The notes beneath the pieces are model-generated. The model was given only the letters and a program-made list of their open reading frames with translations. It made no database searches and was not told where the DNA came from. The position numbers and the translations under genes are program-made. A stretch of 64,000 nt of DNA from Hymenobacter norwichensis DSM 15439 (GTDB lineage: Bacteria; Bacteroidota; Bacteroidia; Cytophagales; Hymenobacteraceae). Location: assembly GCF_000420705.1 (NCBI RefSeq), contig NZ_ATVL01000009.1, positions 310,001 to 374,000 on the forward strand, written 5' to 3'. Shown here piece after piece: positions 34,449-44,201 of the stretch (the first letter of the stretch is position 1; each line of letters starts with the position of its first letter).

Positions 34449-35456
34449 CTATTGCTGCTCTTGCTCCGAGGCTGTGGTGGCTCCCGTTGAACCGTTGAGT
34501 AGAAATTCCCGCAGCCTATTGATGTGGGCCTTGATTTCTTCGAGGCGCTCTTCTTGCTGCACCGACCATAGGCCCTCGCCCCGGATGGCCATGGTACTTA
34601 GCAGGTTTTTGCGTTCTTCCATCATGCGCAGTGCCACCCACAGTGTTTCTTCCAACGCGTGCTTGGAACTCTCAAAGAGAGCGTCGGCGGTGAAGGCGTG
34701 GCCGGTGTGGCAGCGGAAACGAAGTACATTGCCGTGTTCCAGCTTCCAGAGAGCCCCACCGCAGTCGGGGCAGGTCATAGGCACTCGTTCGCCTAGGCGG
34801 TCAGCTTCTTCGGTGGTTCCCACAACTCTTTCCGCAATGGCGGCCTCCGATTTTAAGTCGTCTGGGATAGAAATTGGTGATGGTAGCGCTTGGCTGGTTA
34901 GCTCCTGCAAAAGAGCTCCCATATCCGAAAGCGGCACTACGTAATCTACAGCTACGTTGCGCATGGCCGTGTAAGGCATGCTCGGAAACTCGGCATCGGC
35001 GGGTGTCTGCACCACGGCTCTGCCGCCGCACCGCTTAATAAAGTCGAAACCAGCAGTACCATCATGAAGCATGCCAGTGAGTATTACACCAATAACGGCT
35101 GAGCCGTGGCTCACAGCCACCGACCGGAACAAGGCATCTACGGCTGGCCGGTAGTTGTTTTCGCGGGGGCCCCGCGTAACTAGCATCCGGCCGTCGTGCA
35201 CCAGCAAGTGTCGGTCGGCGGGGGCTAAGTAGAGGTGGCCTGCTTGAATGGTGTCGCCGTGGGCTGCCAGGTGGCAGCGCAACCGAGTATGCATGTTCAA
35301 GCGAGATACTAAATGCTCGCCCGACGAATCGGGAGCTAAATGCTGTACTACCAGCACAGCCGCTGGCAGGGTAGCAGGCAACTGGGAAACCAGCTCAACA
35401 AGAGCTGGCATACCCCCCGCCGAAGTTCCGATGGCAATGATATAGGTTGGTTTCAC
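34449..35456 (-). CDS. CheB-type methylesterase with C-terminal zinc-knuckle region, no receiver domain
   Basis: 335 aa. Residues 1-190 are a CheB catalytic domain with its triad visible: Ser12 (IGTSAGG), His39 (VVQHL), Asp132 (GMLHDGTAG). It lacks the receiver domain of chemotactic CheB. Residues about 225-255 carry 'CPDCGGALWKLEHGNVLRF' then CHTGH, a probable zinc-binding segment, followed by an alpha-helical tail. Such proteins demethylate or deamidate glutamyl residues on signalling partners. No chemoreceptor gene is present. It is divergent from a CheB-CheR-PAS protein 227 bp away, so the two probably act in one pathway. Confidence 0.88.
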   Translation of the reverse strand: MKPTYIIAIGTSAGGMPALVELVSQLPATLPAAVLVVQHLAPDSSGEHLVSRLNMHTRLRCHLAAHGDTIQAGHLYLAPADRHLLVHDGRMLVTRGPRENNYRPAVDALFRSVAVSHGSAVIGVILTGMLHDGTAGFDFIKRCGGRAVVQTPADAEFPSMPYTAMRNVAVDYVVPLSDMGALLQELTSQALPSPISIPDDLKSEAAIAERVVGTTEEADRLGERVPMTCPDCGGALWKLEHGNVLRFRCHTGHAFTADALFESSKHALEETLWVALRMMEERKNLLSTMAIRGEGLWSVQQEERLEEIKAHINRLREFLLNGSTGATTASEQEQQ

Positions 35457-35683
35457 TCAGGGAAATGAAAATAATTGCGAAAGGCGGAGTCGCGCGAAGC
35501 CGTCTTTTATGAGTCTACATAAAGTACGTACTCAAAAGAAAGTTGGTCTAGCCATTGTACTTGATTTTTTTGGCAGAGCAGCAACTTTCAAAACGGCAGG
35601 AGCTTGGGCTTTCTGTTTACTTTTGACAGTAACATGATTTTCAGATTTTCCTTTATAGCCTTTTATTGGCTGTTTGTTTCCTC

Positions 35684-38600
35684 ATGAAAAAAGGTGCCGT
35701 AAGGCGTGGGTCACTCCCCGATAGTGTATCTACTAGTAGTGCAACTAACTCCGCCGAGGCTGGGGTGGAAATAATACCCGGTCCCGACCGGGTAGGCTTC
35801 AATCTAACGCGCAACCCACTCAATTTTCCGGTAGTTGGGTTAGGTGGTTCAGCAGGCTCCTTGAGTTCGCTCGAACAGTTTTTGCGTGCAGTGCCTGCTG
35901 TTAGCGGCATTGCCTACGTAGTGGTAACACACCAGATGGCAGGCCAACATGCCGAGCTACAGCAAGTATTGCAGCGCTTCACCTCTGTTCCGGTGTTGGA
36001 AGTAACGGATGGTATGCGGGTGCGGCCCAACCACGTGTATGTAATTCCGCCGGGCAAGGATATGTCGTTGCTGCATGGTACGCTGCATCTGTTCGAGCCT
36101 ACCCAACCACCGGGCCGCCGCCTGCCCATCGACCATTTTCTACAAAGCCTGGCCAAAGATGCCCGCGAACGAGCCGTGTGCGTTATACTCTCGGGCATGG
36201 GGTCGGATGGCAGTATTGGGCTGAAGATGGTGATGGAAAACTTTGGAATGGTGATGGTGCAGGACCCTGAAACGGCCGACTACGATGGCATGCCCCGCGC
36301 CGCCATTGCCACCGAATTTGTGGATTTTGTGCTGCCTCCCGCCGCCATGGTGCCGCAGTTGCTTGATTATGTGCAGCAGCCCATTCACCGGCGGCAGCGG
36401 CGGGTGGCACCAGCCCAAGCCCAGCCGACAATGCCGGCCCACGCCCTGCAAAAAATCTTCATCCTGATTCGTAACCAAACCGGGCACGACTTCTCGTTCT
36501 ACAAGCGCAATACCGTATTTCGGCGCATCGAGCGGCGCATGAACGGTCACCAAATCAAGGAGTTCACGCATTATGTGCGCTACCTCCAGGAGAATCCGGC
36601 GGAAGTAGACCAGCTGTTTAGAGAACTGTTGATTGGCGTCACCAAGTTCTTCCGCGACCCAGAAGCCTACGTGCTGCTTAAGCGGCATTTGCTTCAGCTA
36701 CTTCCCACTAAGGAGGCGGGCAGCACCATTCGGGTGTGGGCTCCTGGCTGCTCCACCGGCGAAGAGGCCTATTCCCTGGCCATGACGCTGCTGGAGTGCT
36801 TTGATGCTGAGCCCAACCGCAACCTTACGTTTCAGCTCTTTGCCACCGACATCAACCCCGAAGGCATCGACGTGGCCCGGGCTGGCTTCTACCCCGAAAA
36901 TATAGTGGCCGACGTGAGTGCCGAGCGGCTACAGCGCTTTTTCAAGAAAGTGGATGGCGGCTACCAGATTCGCAAAAACGTGCGCGACTGTATGGTGTTT
37001 GCTCTCCACAACATCAGCAAAGATGCGCCCTTCACTCGTCTCGACCTGCTGTGCTGCCGCAATCTGCTGATTTACTTGTCCAGTGAGCTGCAAAAAAACT
37101 TGCTGCCTATTTTTCACTATGCCCTCGTGCCGGGCGGGCTGCTTTTCCTGGGACCTTCCGAAAACCTGACTGGCTTCCAGGACCTTTTTACACCGTTGGA
37201 TCTGAAGTGGAAGATTTCCCGGGCCATTGATGCGCCTACGCAGGTTACCCGCCTGACCCATTTCCCAATTTCTTTGGCCCACTCGCAAGCGCCGGCGCCT
37301 CATTCCATCAATAGCATGACCCCATCCGCCGTTCCTCGCCGCGACAATACGTTTGCCGCTCTTATTCAACGGTTGATGCTGGCGTCTTATGCGCCACCGG
37401 CCGTGGTAATTACTCCCAAAGGCGACATTCTGTACGTGAATGGACGCACCGGCAAGTACCTGGAACCTGCTCCTGGCTTAAGCGGGCTCAACATCTTCGA
37501 CATGGCCCGCGAAGAGCTGCACTTTGAAATCAGCGACGCCGTGCACCGGGCCATTCAGCAACAGCAAACCGTGGTGAGCGAAAATGTGAAGGTGAAAACC
37601 GAAACTGGTATTCAGTTGCTGCGCCTCACCGTGAAGTATCTGCCTGAGCCCGAACTGTTGGCCGGCCTGCTGCTGGTGGTGTTCGAAGACACCGTAACGC
37701 CGCGCCGGGTGCGGCAGGGCAAGCTCGATGCCGAACTGAGCCGCGACGGGCAGGTGCTGTCGTTGGAAAAAGAGCTGCAATACACCCGCCACCGCCTCCA
37801 AACCACCATCGAGGAAATGGAAAGCAGCGTGGAGGAGCTTAAAAGCACCAACGAAGAGCTGCAAAGTGCCAACGAGGAGCTGCAAAGCACCAACGAGGAG
37901 GCCATGACCAACAAAGAGGAAATGCAGAGCCTCAACGAGGAACTGATGACCCTCAACATGCAGTACCAGCACAAAACCGAGGAGCTGAGCCAGGCCGCCA
38001 ACGACATGAAGAACCTGCTCGATGCCACGGACATAGCCACCATTTTCGTTGACAACGAAATGGTAATCAAGCGCTTTACACCATCGGTAGGGCGCATCAT
38101 CTCGCTGCTGCCTACCGATGTGGGCCGGCCGCTCACGCACTTCGCCAACAACTTGCGTTACGAGCGGCTAGTAGCCGATGTGGACCAGGTGCTGGAGCGG
38201 CTGGTGGGCGTGGAAACCAACATCCAAACCACCGGCGGCGACTGGTATGCCGTGCGCATCTTGCCTTACCGCACCCTTGATAACTACATCAGCGGCGCGG
38301 TTATCACCTTCGCCGATGTTACCAGCCTCAAGCACCTGGAAACTCAGCTGCAAGCCAGCCGCCGTTTTGCCGAAAGTATTGTGGAAACGGTACGGGAGCC
38401 TTTGCTGGTGCTGGATGAGGACCTGCGCGTGCTAACCGTGAGTTCGGCGTTTGCTGCCACCTTCGGAGTGCAACTTAGTACCGTGCGTGGGCAGTTGCTG
38501 GCTACCATCAGCAACGGCGCCTGGAAGCAGCCCGACTTGTTCACCCGGCTGTACGAGCTGCTGAACACCGAAATAGCGTTCTTCGATGACGTTCAGCTAA

Positions 38601-38725
38601 ACATGGCGCTTCCTGAACTGGGCGAGCGGAAAGTGACGCTGTATGGCCGGCGCTTGCTCAGCGAAGGCAACCGTACGGGGCACTTACTTTTGGGAGTGCA
38701 AACCGTGGAATTGCTGCCAGTATAA
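35684..38725 (+). CDS. CheB-CheR-PAS fusion protein (no kinase domain)
   Basis: 1013 aa from ATG 35684. Residues 48-240: CheB methylesterase with Ser56, His83, Asp175. Residues about 265-520: CheR methyltransferase ('FFRDPEAYVLL', then 'IRVWAPGCSTGEEAYSLAMT' for SAM binding, 'FTRLDLLCCRNLLIYL'). About 560-680: PAS. About 690-785: a coiled coil of EELKSTNEELQSANEELQS-type heptads. About 785-890 and 900-1013: two further PAS domains. Most relatives end in a histidine kinase; this one stops after PAS, and a separate PAS kinase gene lies 226 bp downstream. The role is probably methylation-tuned sensing rather than flagellar chemotaxis. Confidence 0.92.
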   Translation: MKKGAVRRGSLPDSVSTSSATNSAEAGVEIIPGPDRVGFNLTRNPLNFPVVGLGGSAGSLSSLEQFLRAVPAVSGIAYVVVTHQMAGQHAELQQVLQRFTSVPVLEVTDGMRVRPNHVYVIPPGKDMSLLHGTLHLFEPTQPPGRRLPIDHFLQSLAKDARERAVCVILSGMGSDGSIGLKMVMENFGMVMVQDPETADYDGMPRAAIATEFVDFVLPPAAMVPQLLDYVQQPIHRRQRRVAPAQAQPTMPAHALQKIFILIRNQTGHDFSFYKRNTVFRRIERRMNGHQIKEFTHYVRYLQENPAEVDQLFRELLIGVTKFFRDPEAYVLLKRHLLQLLPTKEAGSTIRVWAPGCSTGEEAYSLAMTLLECFDAEPNRNLTFQLFATDINPEGIDVARAGFYPENIVADVSAERLQRFFKKVDGGYQIRKNVRDCMVFALHNISKDAPFTRLDLLCCRNLLIYLSSELQKNLLPIFHYALVPGGLLFLGPSENLTGFQDLFTPLDLKWKISRAIDAPTQVTRLTHFPISLAHSQAPAPHSINSMTPSAVPRRDNTFAALIQRLMLASYAPPAVVITPKGDILYVNGRTGKYLEPAPGLSGLNIFDMAREELHFEISDAVHRAIQQQQTVVSENVKVKTETGIQLLRLTVKYLPEPELLAGLLLVVFEDTVTPRRVRQGKLDAELSRDGQVLSLEKELQYTRHRLQTTIEEMESSVEELKSTNEELQSANEELQSTNEEAMTNKEEMQSLNEELMTLNMQYQHKTEELSQAANDMKNLLDATDIATIFVDNEMVIKRFTPSVGRIISLLPTDVGRPLTHFANNLRYERLVADVDQVLERLVGVETNIQTTGGDWYAVRILPYRTLDNYISGAVITFADVTSLKHLETQLQASRRFAESIVETVREPLLVLDEDLRVLTVSSAFAATFGVQLSTVRGQLLATISNGAWKQPDLFTRLYELLNTEIAFFDDVQLNMALPELGERKVTLYGRRLLSEGNRTGHLLLGVQTVELLPV

Positions 38726-38951
38726 GAGGGTGCTTTGTATTGGGTTGATAAGCAAGCTGTTGTAAGAGGCTAGGTGCATTCTGTTTCCTGCTGAGGTTGC
38801 TGTGGCCGGTTGTGCAATGTATCTAGTAGCCAATATGGCCAGCCGCACTTCCATTACAGAGGTGCGGCTGCTTTACTAGGCAAGCCGCCGCTTGCCGCCC
38901 ATATGTATAGTACAGATAGCCAGCACACCTCACTAGTTGCTACTCCCGTTT

Positions 38952-40940
38952 ATGACTAACTCCCAACCCGAGGACCATCTGCCTGCTGCCCACGAAGCGC
39001 TACGGGCATTGCGCGAGCGGGCCGAGCGGCGGCGGGAGCTGATTACGCGCGCCACCGACGAAGCTGCCCCCGACGCCATGCAGCGCTTGGTGCAGGAGCT
39101 GCAAACCCATCAGATTGAGCTGGAAATGCAGTATGAGGAGCTGCTAGTAGCTCAGGCCGAAGCGGAAGCCGCCCGCGTCGAGTACACAAATCTCTACGAT
39201 TTTGCGCCGGTAGGGTACCTAACGCTAGACGAGAAAGGTAGTATTGTGCAACTGAACTTAAGCGCAGCGCAGCTACTAGGCGCGGTGCGGCAGCAATTGC
39301 TCCGTCGGCGGTTAGCCTTGTTTGTAGTGGAAGCCCAGCGGCTGAAATTTGCCAAGTTTCTGGCGGCCCTGCTGAACGCCGACGAGCGCCAAACCTGTGA
39401 GTTGTGCATGATGCGCGAAAACGGGACTATCTTCTACGCGCAACTGGAAGGCAACCGGGCGGTATCGCCGGTTGATGATACCGTTAGCTGCCGTATTGCC
39501 CTGCTCGATACCACCACCCGCCACACCACCATGGAGGCGCTGGCTGTGAGTGAAGCCCGTTTTCGGCAGCTTTTCGAGCAAAGTCCTGATGCAATAGTTT
39601 TAGTGCGGGGCATGCAGATTGTGGATTGCAACGCAGCCGCTATGCGGCTGCTGGAAGCCACGGCCAAGCACGAGCTAGTAAGTCAGAAAATCAGCTTTCT
39701 GGTGCCCGAGTATCAGCCCGGTGGTGGGCGTTCCGTCGACATGATTCAGCACCACTACGCCCTATTGCGTAGCCAGGGCAGCCACCGCTTCGAGTGGTTC
39801 CGGTATACATTGAAGGGGCAAAGCCTCTGGCTGGAAGTGGTGCTCACCTACATTGCAGTAGGAGAGGAAGTGCTGGTGTACGCCGTGTGGCGCGACATCT
39901 CAACGCAACGGGCGGCGCGCGAGCAATTGCGCGCCGAAAAGGACTTCACAGAGAACTTGCTCGACAACAGCGTTGACGGTATTGTGGCCCTGAACCGCGA
40001 AGGGTGCGTTACGGCCTGGAACCGCGAAGCGGAGTTGTATTCAGGCCTGCGCGAAACGGACGTGCTAGGCCGTCAGATATTCACTGTTTTTCCGAACCTC
40101 GACACGGCGGAGCGACGCTATCAGTTCGAGCAAGTACTGCGCAACGGAGAGCGGCTGGTGCACCGCGGCATCCCGTTTGTGACGCGCCCTGGCCAATACG
40201 ACGCCTACGTAATACCGCTGCGGGGCGAACAGCACGACGAAATAAACGGGATACTGATCGTAATCCGGGACATTACGGAGCGCAACCGCTTGATAGAAGA
40301 AACCACCCGCTTGCACCTAAGTCAGCAGCAGGAGGTACTGTCGGCCATTCTGAATACCGAAGAAGCTGAACGCAAGCGCATTGCCGAAGCCTTGCACAAC
40401 GGGGTCGGGCAGTTGCTTTATGCCACCAAACTGCACCTCACCAACCAAGCGGCCGGCAGTCCTCGCGGTGAAGTACACGCCTTACTCGATGAAGCCATTC
40501 GGATGACGCGTACTATTTCCTTTGAGCTAACCCCCGGTATTCTGGAAGATTTCGGGTTGGCATACGCGCTGGAAGAGCTGATTCGTCGGATTCCGCGCCG
40601 TAGCATAGCGGTGCACCTCCACCTGACGGGCCTGGAGGAGCCGCTACCCAAGCTGATGCAAGTGGCCGTGTACCGCATTGTGCAGGAGCTACTCAGCAAC
40701 ATCATCAAGCACGCGCAAGCCCAGGAAGCCTATATCCATCTGGTGCGTGAAGACGATAAGCTGGCGGTTTTGGTGGAAGACAACGGCCAAGGGTTCGAGG
40801 CCGACCCCAGCTTTGCGCCTCGGCAAGGTATCGGGTTGCCGGGGTTGCGCAACCGGGTAGGGTTGCTGGGGGGCGCGCTTACCATCAACTCCCGCTCCGG
40901 CCAAGGCACCATCATCAGCATCGAACTGCCAGTGAAATAA
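38952..40940 (+). CDS. Soluble PAS sensor histidine kinase (HisKA_3/NarX-type)
   Basis: 662 aa from ATG 38952, no membrane segment. An N-terminal coiled coil ('MQRLVQELQTHQIELEMQYE'), then PAS regions at about 75-195, 200-325 and 335-450. The dimerisation/phosphoacceptor helix is 'EERKRIAEALHNGVGQLLYA'-like (the sequence has 'EAERKRIAEALHNGVGQLL'), with the His in ALHNG, the HisKA_3 pattern. The ATPase has N-box 'IVQELLSNIIKHAQAQEAYI', G1 'VEDNGQGFEADP' and G2 'GIGLPGLRNRVGLLGGAL'. No response regulator lies beside it, so its partner is encoded elsewhere. It may provide the kinase output missing from the CheB-CheR-PAS protein upstream (inference). Confidence 0.9.
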   Translation: MTNSQPEDHLPAAHEALRALRERAERRRELITRATDEAAPDAMQRLVQELQTHQIELEMQYEELLVAQAEAEAARVEYTNLYDFAPVGYLTLDEKGSIVQLNLSAAQLLGAVRQQLLRRRLALFVVEAQRLKFAKFLAALLNADERQTCELCMMRENGTIFYAQLEGNRAVSPVDDTVSCRIALLDTTTRHTTMEALAVSEARFRQLFEQSPDAIVLVRGMQIVDCNAAAMRLLEATAKHELVSQKISFLVPEYQPGGGRSVDMIQHHYALLRSQGSHRFEWFRYTLKGQSLWLEVVLTYIAVGEEVLVYAVWRDISTQRAAREQLRAEKDFTENLLDNSVDGIVALNREGCVTAWNREAELYSGLRETDVLGRQIFTVFPNLDTAERRYQFEQVLRNGERLVHRGIPFVTRPGQYDAYVIPLRGEQHDEINGILIVIRDITERNRLIEETTRLHLSQQQEVLSAILNTEEAERKRIAEALHNGVGQLLYATKLHLTNQAAGSPRGEVHALLDEAIRMTRTISFELTPGILEDFGLAYALEELIRRIPRRSIAVHLHLTGLEEPLPKLMQVAVYRIVQELLSNIIKHAQAQEAYIHLVREDDKLAVLVEDNGQGFEADPSFAPRQGIGLPGLRNRVGLLGGALTINSRSGQGTIISIELPVK

Positions 40941-41036
40941 CCCGCACCGGATACGCCACAATATACCTACCTTTCATCTGACGCGAAGCCGCTCAGGCTG
41001 AGGCGCTTTTGCTCGCTACGTATTCCTGGTTCTGCT

Positions 41037-42947
41037 ATGAAGATGGTAGGTGTCAAGTTGCTTTTGGCAGGCCGGTGGCGGCCGCTGCTGGTGCTGATAG
41101 GTGTGTGGCTGCTGCTGGTACCCACCACCCGCGCCACCCACATTGTAGGTGGTGAAATGGAGCTGCAATACAAGTCGGGTAGTACCTACACGCTGGTACT
41201 AAACTTGTATTTCGACGCCATTAATGGCAGCCCCAACGCGTTGGATCAACAGATTCGGGCAGCTATTTTCACCAAGGCCACCAACCAGCGCATGCAGGAC
41301 CTAATGTTGCCGCTGGTTAGCAATACGTTCGTCAACTACACCAATCCAGCCTGCACCCAGCCCTCTCTGAGCACCCGCAAGCTGGTGTACAGCCGCGACG
41401 TCACGCTGGATGCCAACCAGTATGCTGCGGCTGGCGGCTATTATGTGGCGGCCGAGCGGTGCTGCCGCAACAATGGCATCAGCAACATCACCAATTCGCT
41501 TACTACGGGCCAGACGTTCTACCTGGAGTTTCCGGCGGTGGTGCGCAACGGCCAGCCCTTCCGCGACTCCACGCCCCGCATCTTTCCGCCCCTCGGCGAC
41601 TACGCTTGTATAAATGAGTTGTTCTATTATGACTTTGGCGGCCAGGATAGCGACGGAGACTCCTTGGCTTACAGCATGATAACCCCACTGACTGCGCCGC
41701 AAGGTAACCAGGCCGTTACGCAGGCTGGGCCGTATGGGCTAGTGAACTGGGCGGCTGGGCTCAGCGAGCAGCAGCAGATACCAGGCAGTCCTACCATCGG
41801 CATTGACGCCCGCACCGGCCGCCTAACCGTTCGGCCTACCCGAGTGGGCTTGTTTGTGTTCGGGATTCGGTGCGAAGAGTACCGGCAAGGCGTGAAAATA
41901 GGGGAAACGCGCCGCGACTTCCAGCTATACGTGTTGAGCTGCACGCCCAATACCGCTCCCAGCGCCCAGGTGTATACCGGCAGCAGTTCCCGTGCCTACC
42001 GCCCCGGCCTCGATACCCTACGAATTGCGCCCGGCCAAAACCCCTGCGTTCGGGTGCGTTTCACCGACTCCGACCCCAACTCTCGGCTTACTTTATCGGT
42101 GCGGCCAGTGAACTTCAGCGGCCCGGTGCCCACGGTGGGAGGTACGGCCATTGGCTCGGTGCGGGCTGCCGGTAGCCCCGATACCTTGCAGGCAACCGTG
42201 TGCTTTTCACCTTGTTTGAATTCCAACGGGCAAGTTTGGCTGCTGGATGTGCTGGTAGCCGATAACGGGTGCAGCCTGCCCAAACTCGACACTGTGCGCC
42301 TGGCCTTCACGGCCCGCCCCACCTCCAACGCCTCGCCCACACTTACCACCACATTCCCTACCACTGACCCGGCCGCGGCTGTGCTGGTAAAGGTGCCGCT
42401 TGGTAGCCTCTACACCGCTCAACTTCTGGGGAATGATACCGACCGTAATCCGCTGGTGCTAAGTGCTACCGCGCAAGGCTTCGATCTGGCAGCCGCTGGC
42501 ATGGAATTCAACGCCGAAAATGGCTCTGGCCAAGCTACCGGCACGTTCCGGTGGCTACCCACCTGTGAGGCCGCGCAGCTGGGCGACGAGCTGACCGTAC
42601 AGTTTCAACTGCGCGAAACGGCCGACTGTCCCACCGTGCCCCGGCTGCTGCCCGTGCGGTTTGTGGTAGGCCCTCCCGTTGATACAGTGGCTTTTGCCCC
42701 ACCTAACATCATCACGCCCAACGGCGACAACAAGAACGATGTATTCACCATCCCCAGCTTACCTCCTGATTATTGCGACGCTCGATTTGCTGGTATCAGA
42801 ATCTACTCGCGCTGGGGGCGGGAGGTGTTCCAATCCGCGGAGCGCGCATTCCGGTGGGGTGGGGTAGGTGCGGCTGGTACCTATTACTATCTTATCACCT
42901 TTTCCAACGGCCGCCGCTATAAGGGCTGGGTGGAAGTGGTGCAATAA
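41037..42947 (+). CDS. Secreted protein with gliding-motility-associated C-terminal (T9SS type B) domain
   Basis: 636 aa. Signal peptide of about 32 residues ('LIGVWLLLVPTTRATHI' just after the charged start). Large beta-rich body with repeated Cys, among them 'AERCCRNNGISNITNSLTTG' and 'RVRFTDSDPNSRLTLSVRPV'. The last 85 residues are the CHU_C-type sorting domain: 'PPNIITPNGDNKNDVFTIPS', 'GIRIYSRWGREVFQS', 'AGTYYYLITFSNGRRYKGWV'. Such proteins are exported by type IX secretion and often attached to the surface as adhesins. It is a single gene following the kinase with 96 bp spacing. Confidence 0.88.
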   Translation: MKMVGVKLLLAGRWRPLLVLIGVWLLLVPTTRATHIVGGEMELQYKSGSTYTLVLNLYFDAINGSPNALDQQIRAAIFTKATNQRMQDLMLPLVSNTFVNYTNPACTQPSLSTRKLVYSRDVTLDANQYAAAGGYYVAAERCCRNNGISNITNSLTTGQTFYLEFPAVVRNGQPFRDSTPRIFPPLGDYACINELFYYDFGGQDSDGDSLAYSMITPLTAPQGNQAVTQAGPYGLVNWAAGLSEQQQIPGSPTIGIDARTGRLTVRPTRVGLFVFGIRCEEYRQGVKIGETRRDFQLYVLSCTPNTAPSAQVYTGSSSRAYRPGLDTLRIAPGQNPCVRVRFTDSDPNSRLTLSVRPVNFSGPVPTVGGTAIGSVRAAGSPDTLQATVCFSPCLNSNGQVWLLDVLVADNGCSLPKLDTVRLAFTARPTSNASPTLTTTFPTTDPAAAVLVKVPLGSLYTAQLLGNDTDRNPLVLSATAQGFDLAAAGMEFNAENGSGQATGTFRWLPTCEAAQLGDELTVQFQLRETADCPTVPRLLPVRFVVGPPVDTVAFAPPNIITPNGDNKNDVFTIPSLPPDYCDARFAGIRIYSRWGREVFQSAERAFRWGGVGAAGTYYYLITFSNGRRYKGWVEVVQ

Positions 42948-43012
42948 GTTACCGGGGCCGTTGATGGTTTGTACTGCCGGCCGGCTTATCCCTAACACAT
43001 CGGCTTAAGTAG

Positions 43013-43303
43013 CTATTCAACAGGCCGGCCAGGATACGGATTAGGGAGCCCCAGCGCCTGATTGATGCAGTGCGTAATCAGAACCCGCCCCACGCGCTCC
43101 TCTTCTTCGGGATTCTCTAGCAGATACCGGTCGGTGATATAGCCAATGGCTTGCGAAGGACTGAGCGCCTGCCAGCCCAACCGACTAATGCTCACGTGAG
43201 CAGGATGATCGTTAAATAAGTCGCGCTGAAACTCGAATACCAGCGGATCGGCACTACTGTTAACCAGCCGAGCGGCCAGCAGAAAACGAACATTGGAATC
43301 CAT
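43013..43303 (-). CDS. Small acidic hypothetical protein
   Basis: 96 aa, no signal peptide. Features: 'DPLVFEFQRDLFNDHPAHVS' (aromatic and acidic), the segment 'ITDRYLLENPEEEERVGRVL' and a Pro/Gly end. Regular helix pattern and composition suggest a real gene. No family is recognised. It is convergent with the type B sorting-domain gene, 65 bp apart. Confidence 0.55.
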   Translation of the reverse strand: MDSNVRFLLAARLVNSSADPLVFEFQRDLFNDHPAHVSISRLGWQALSPSQAIGYITDRYLLENPEEEERVGRVLITHCINQALGLPNPYPGRPVE

Positions 43304-43517
43304 GCTACTCTTTTTAGTGTATGCCTAAATATACTAAAAAGAGTAGTAAATGGATGTGCCTAGTTGTATTTTAAAAGCTAAAATATTGAAAGGCGAGGTA
43401 CTATTGCCCTGATTATTTACACTTTAGCTGGCTTTGTGTTCGGTTACAAACTACGTGATTTATCTTGCCCACCAGCCACTCTTAGTTAGGGCATCGTATG
43501 GGCCTATTACTTGCTTT

Positions 43518-44048
43518 ATGAAGTTTTTTCCTGCTCTTATTTGTACTCTTGCCTTGCCGATAGCCACGTTGCAGGCGCAAAACACTAAACCTGGCATTCA
43601 AGCCCTCGACGAAACCTACGGCTTTCGGGGGGCGCGTTTCGAGGCCGATACCAGTGCCTTCCGCGACTTGGCCTTAGCTGAAAAAGCCGGTCAGACCCGC
43701 TATTATCGGCGTACTGGCGAACAGAAAAAGCTAGGGGCCGGCGAGGCCTCCGACATTACCTATGGCTTCTACCAAGGCCGGCTAGCCGTAGTAATGATTA
43801 AAACGCACGGCATGAAAAACAGCCGGGCCGCATTGGCCGAGTTGCAGCAGCAGGCTGGGCCGGGCGTGCAGCGCAGTGGTTTCACACAACGCTATGCGTG
43901 GAGTGGCAAGCGGGTACACATGAGCTACGACGAAAATTCCATGAGCAACGACGCGCTGATTCTGCTGACTTGCAAAAAGCTGAAAGAGCAGGAGCTAAAG
44001 CAGGCCCTCAAAATCCGGCAGCCACTGCCCACCAGCACTGGAATGTAG
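43518..44048 (+). CDS. Secreted hypothetical protein
   Basis: 176 aa from ATG 43518, giving a clean signal peptide (MKFFPALICTLALPIATLQA, cut before Q). The mature part has a mixed alpha/beta pattern with 'IQALDETYGFRGARFEADTS', 'ITYGFYQGRLAVVMIKTHGM' and 'MSYDENSMSNDALILLTCKK'. A longer frame starting 28 codons upstream lacks a signal peptide. No family is recognised. It probably resides in the periplasm. A large hairpin follows it. Confidence 0.7.
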   Translation: MKFFPALICTLALPIATLQAQNTKPGIQALDETYGFRGARFEADTSAFRDLALAEKAGQTRYYRRTGEQKKLGAGEASDITYGFYQGRLAVVMIKTHGMKNSRAALAELQQQAGPGVQRSGFTQRYAWSGKRVHMSYDENSMSNDALILLTCKKLKEQELKQALKIRQPLPTSTGM

Positions 44049-44118
44049 GAAAAGTGGGACTAGCAGTTGGGTAGCGCCGGAAGCTGCTGCCGGGCCCGTG
44101 ATTACCTTTGGGGCACAA

Positions 44119-44178
44119 CACGGCTGGGTCGGGCGGACGCTCAGCGCTTGGCAGTGGCGTCCGCCAGACCCAGCCGTG
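44119..44178. repeat. Imperfect long inverted repeat before the MscS-like gene
   Basis: cacggctgggtc-gg-gcggacgc on the left pairs with gcgtccgcc-a-gacccagccgtg on the right, around a loop of about 16. It may terminate the preceding gene, although no T-run follows directly. Confidence 0.65.
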
Positions 44179-44201
44179 AAGTTGAACCAGTAGCTTTTTT
44201 C

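Noticed and set aside
44067..44201. N-terminal extension of the MscS-like frame
   Set aside because: It crosses an inverted repeat and lacks a signal peptide; the ATG at 44202 gives one.
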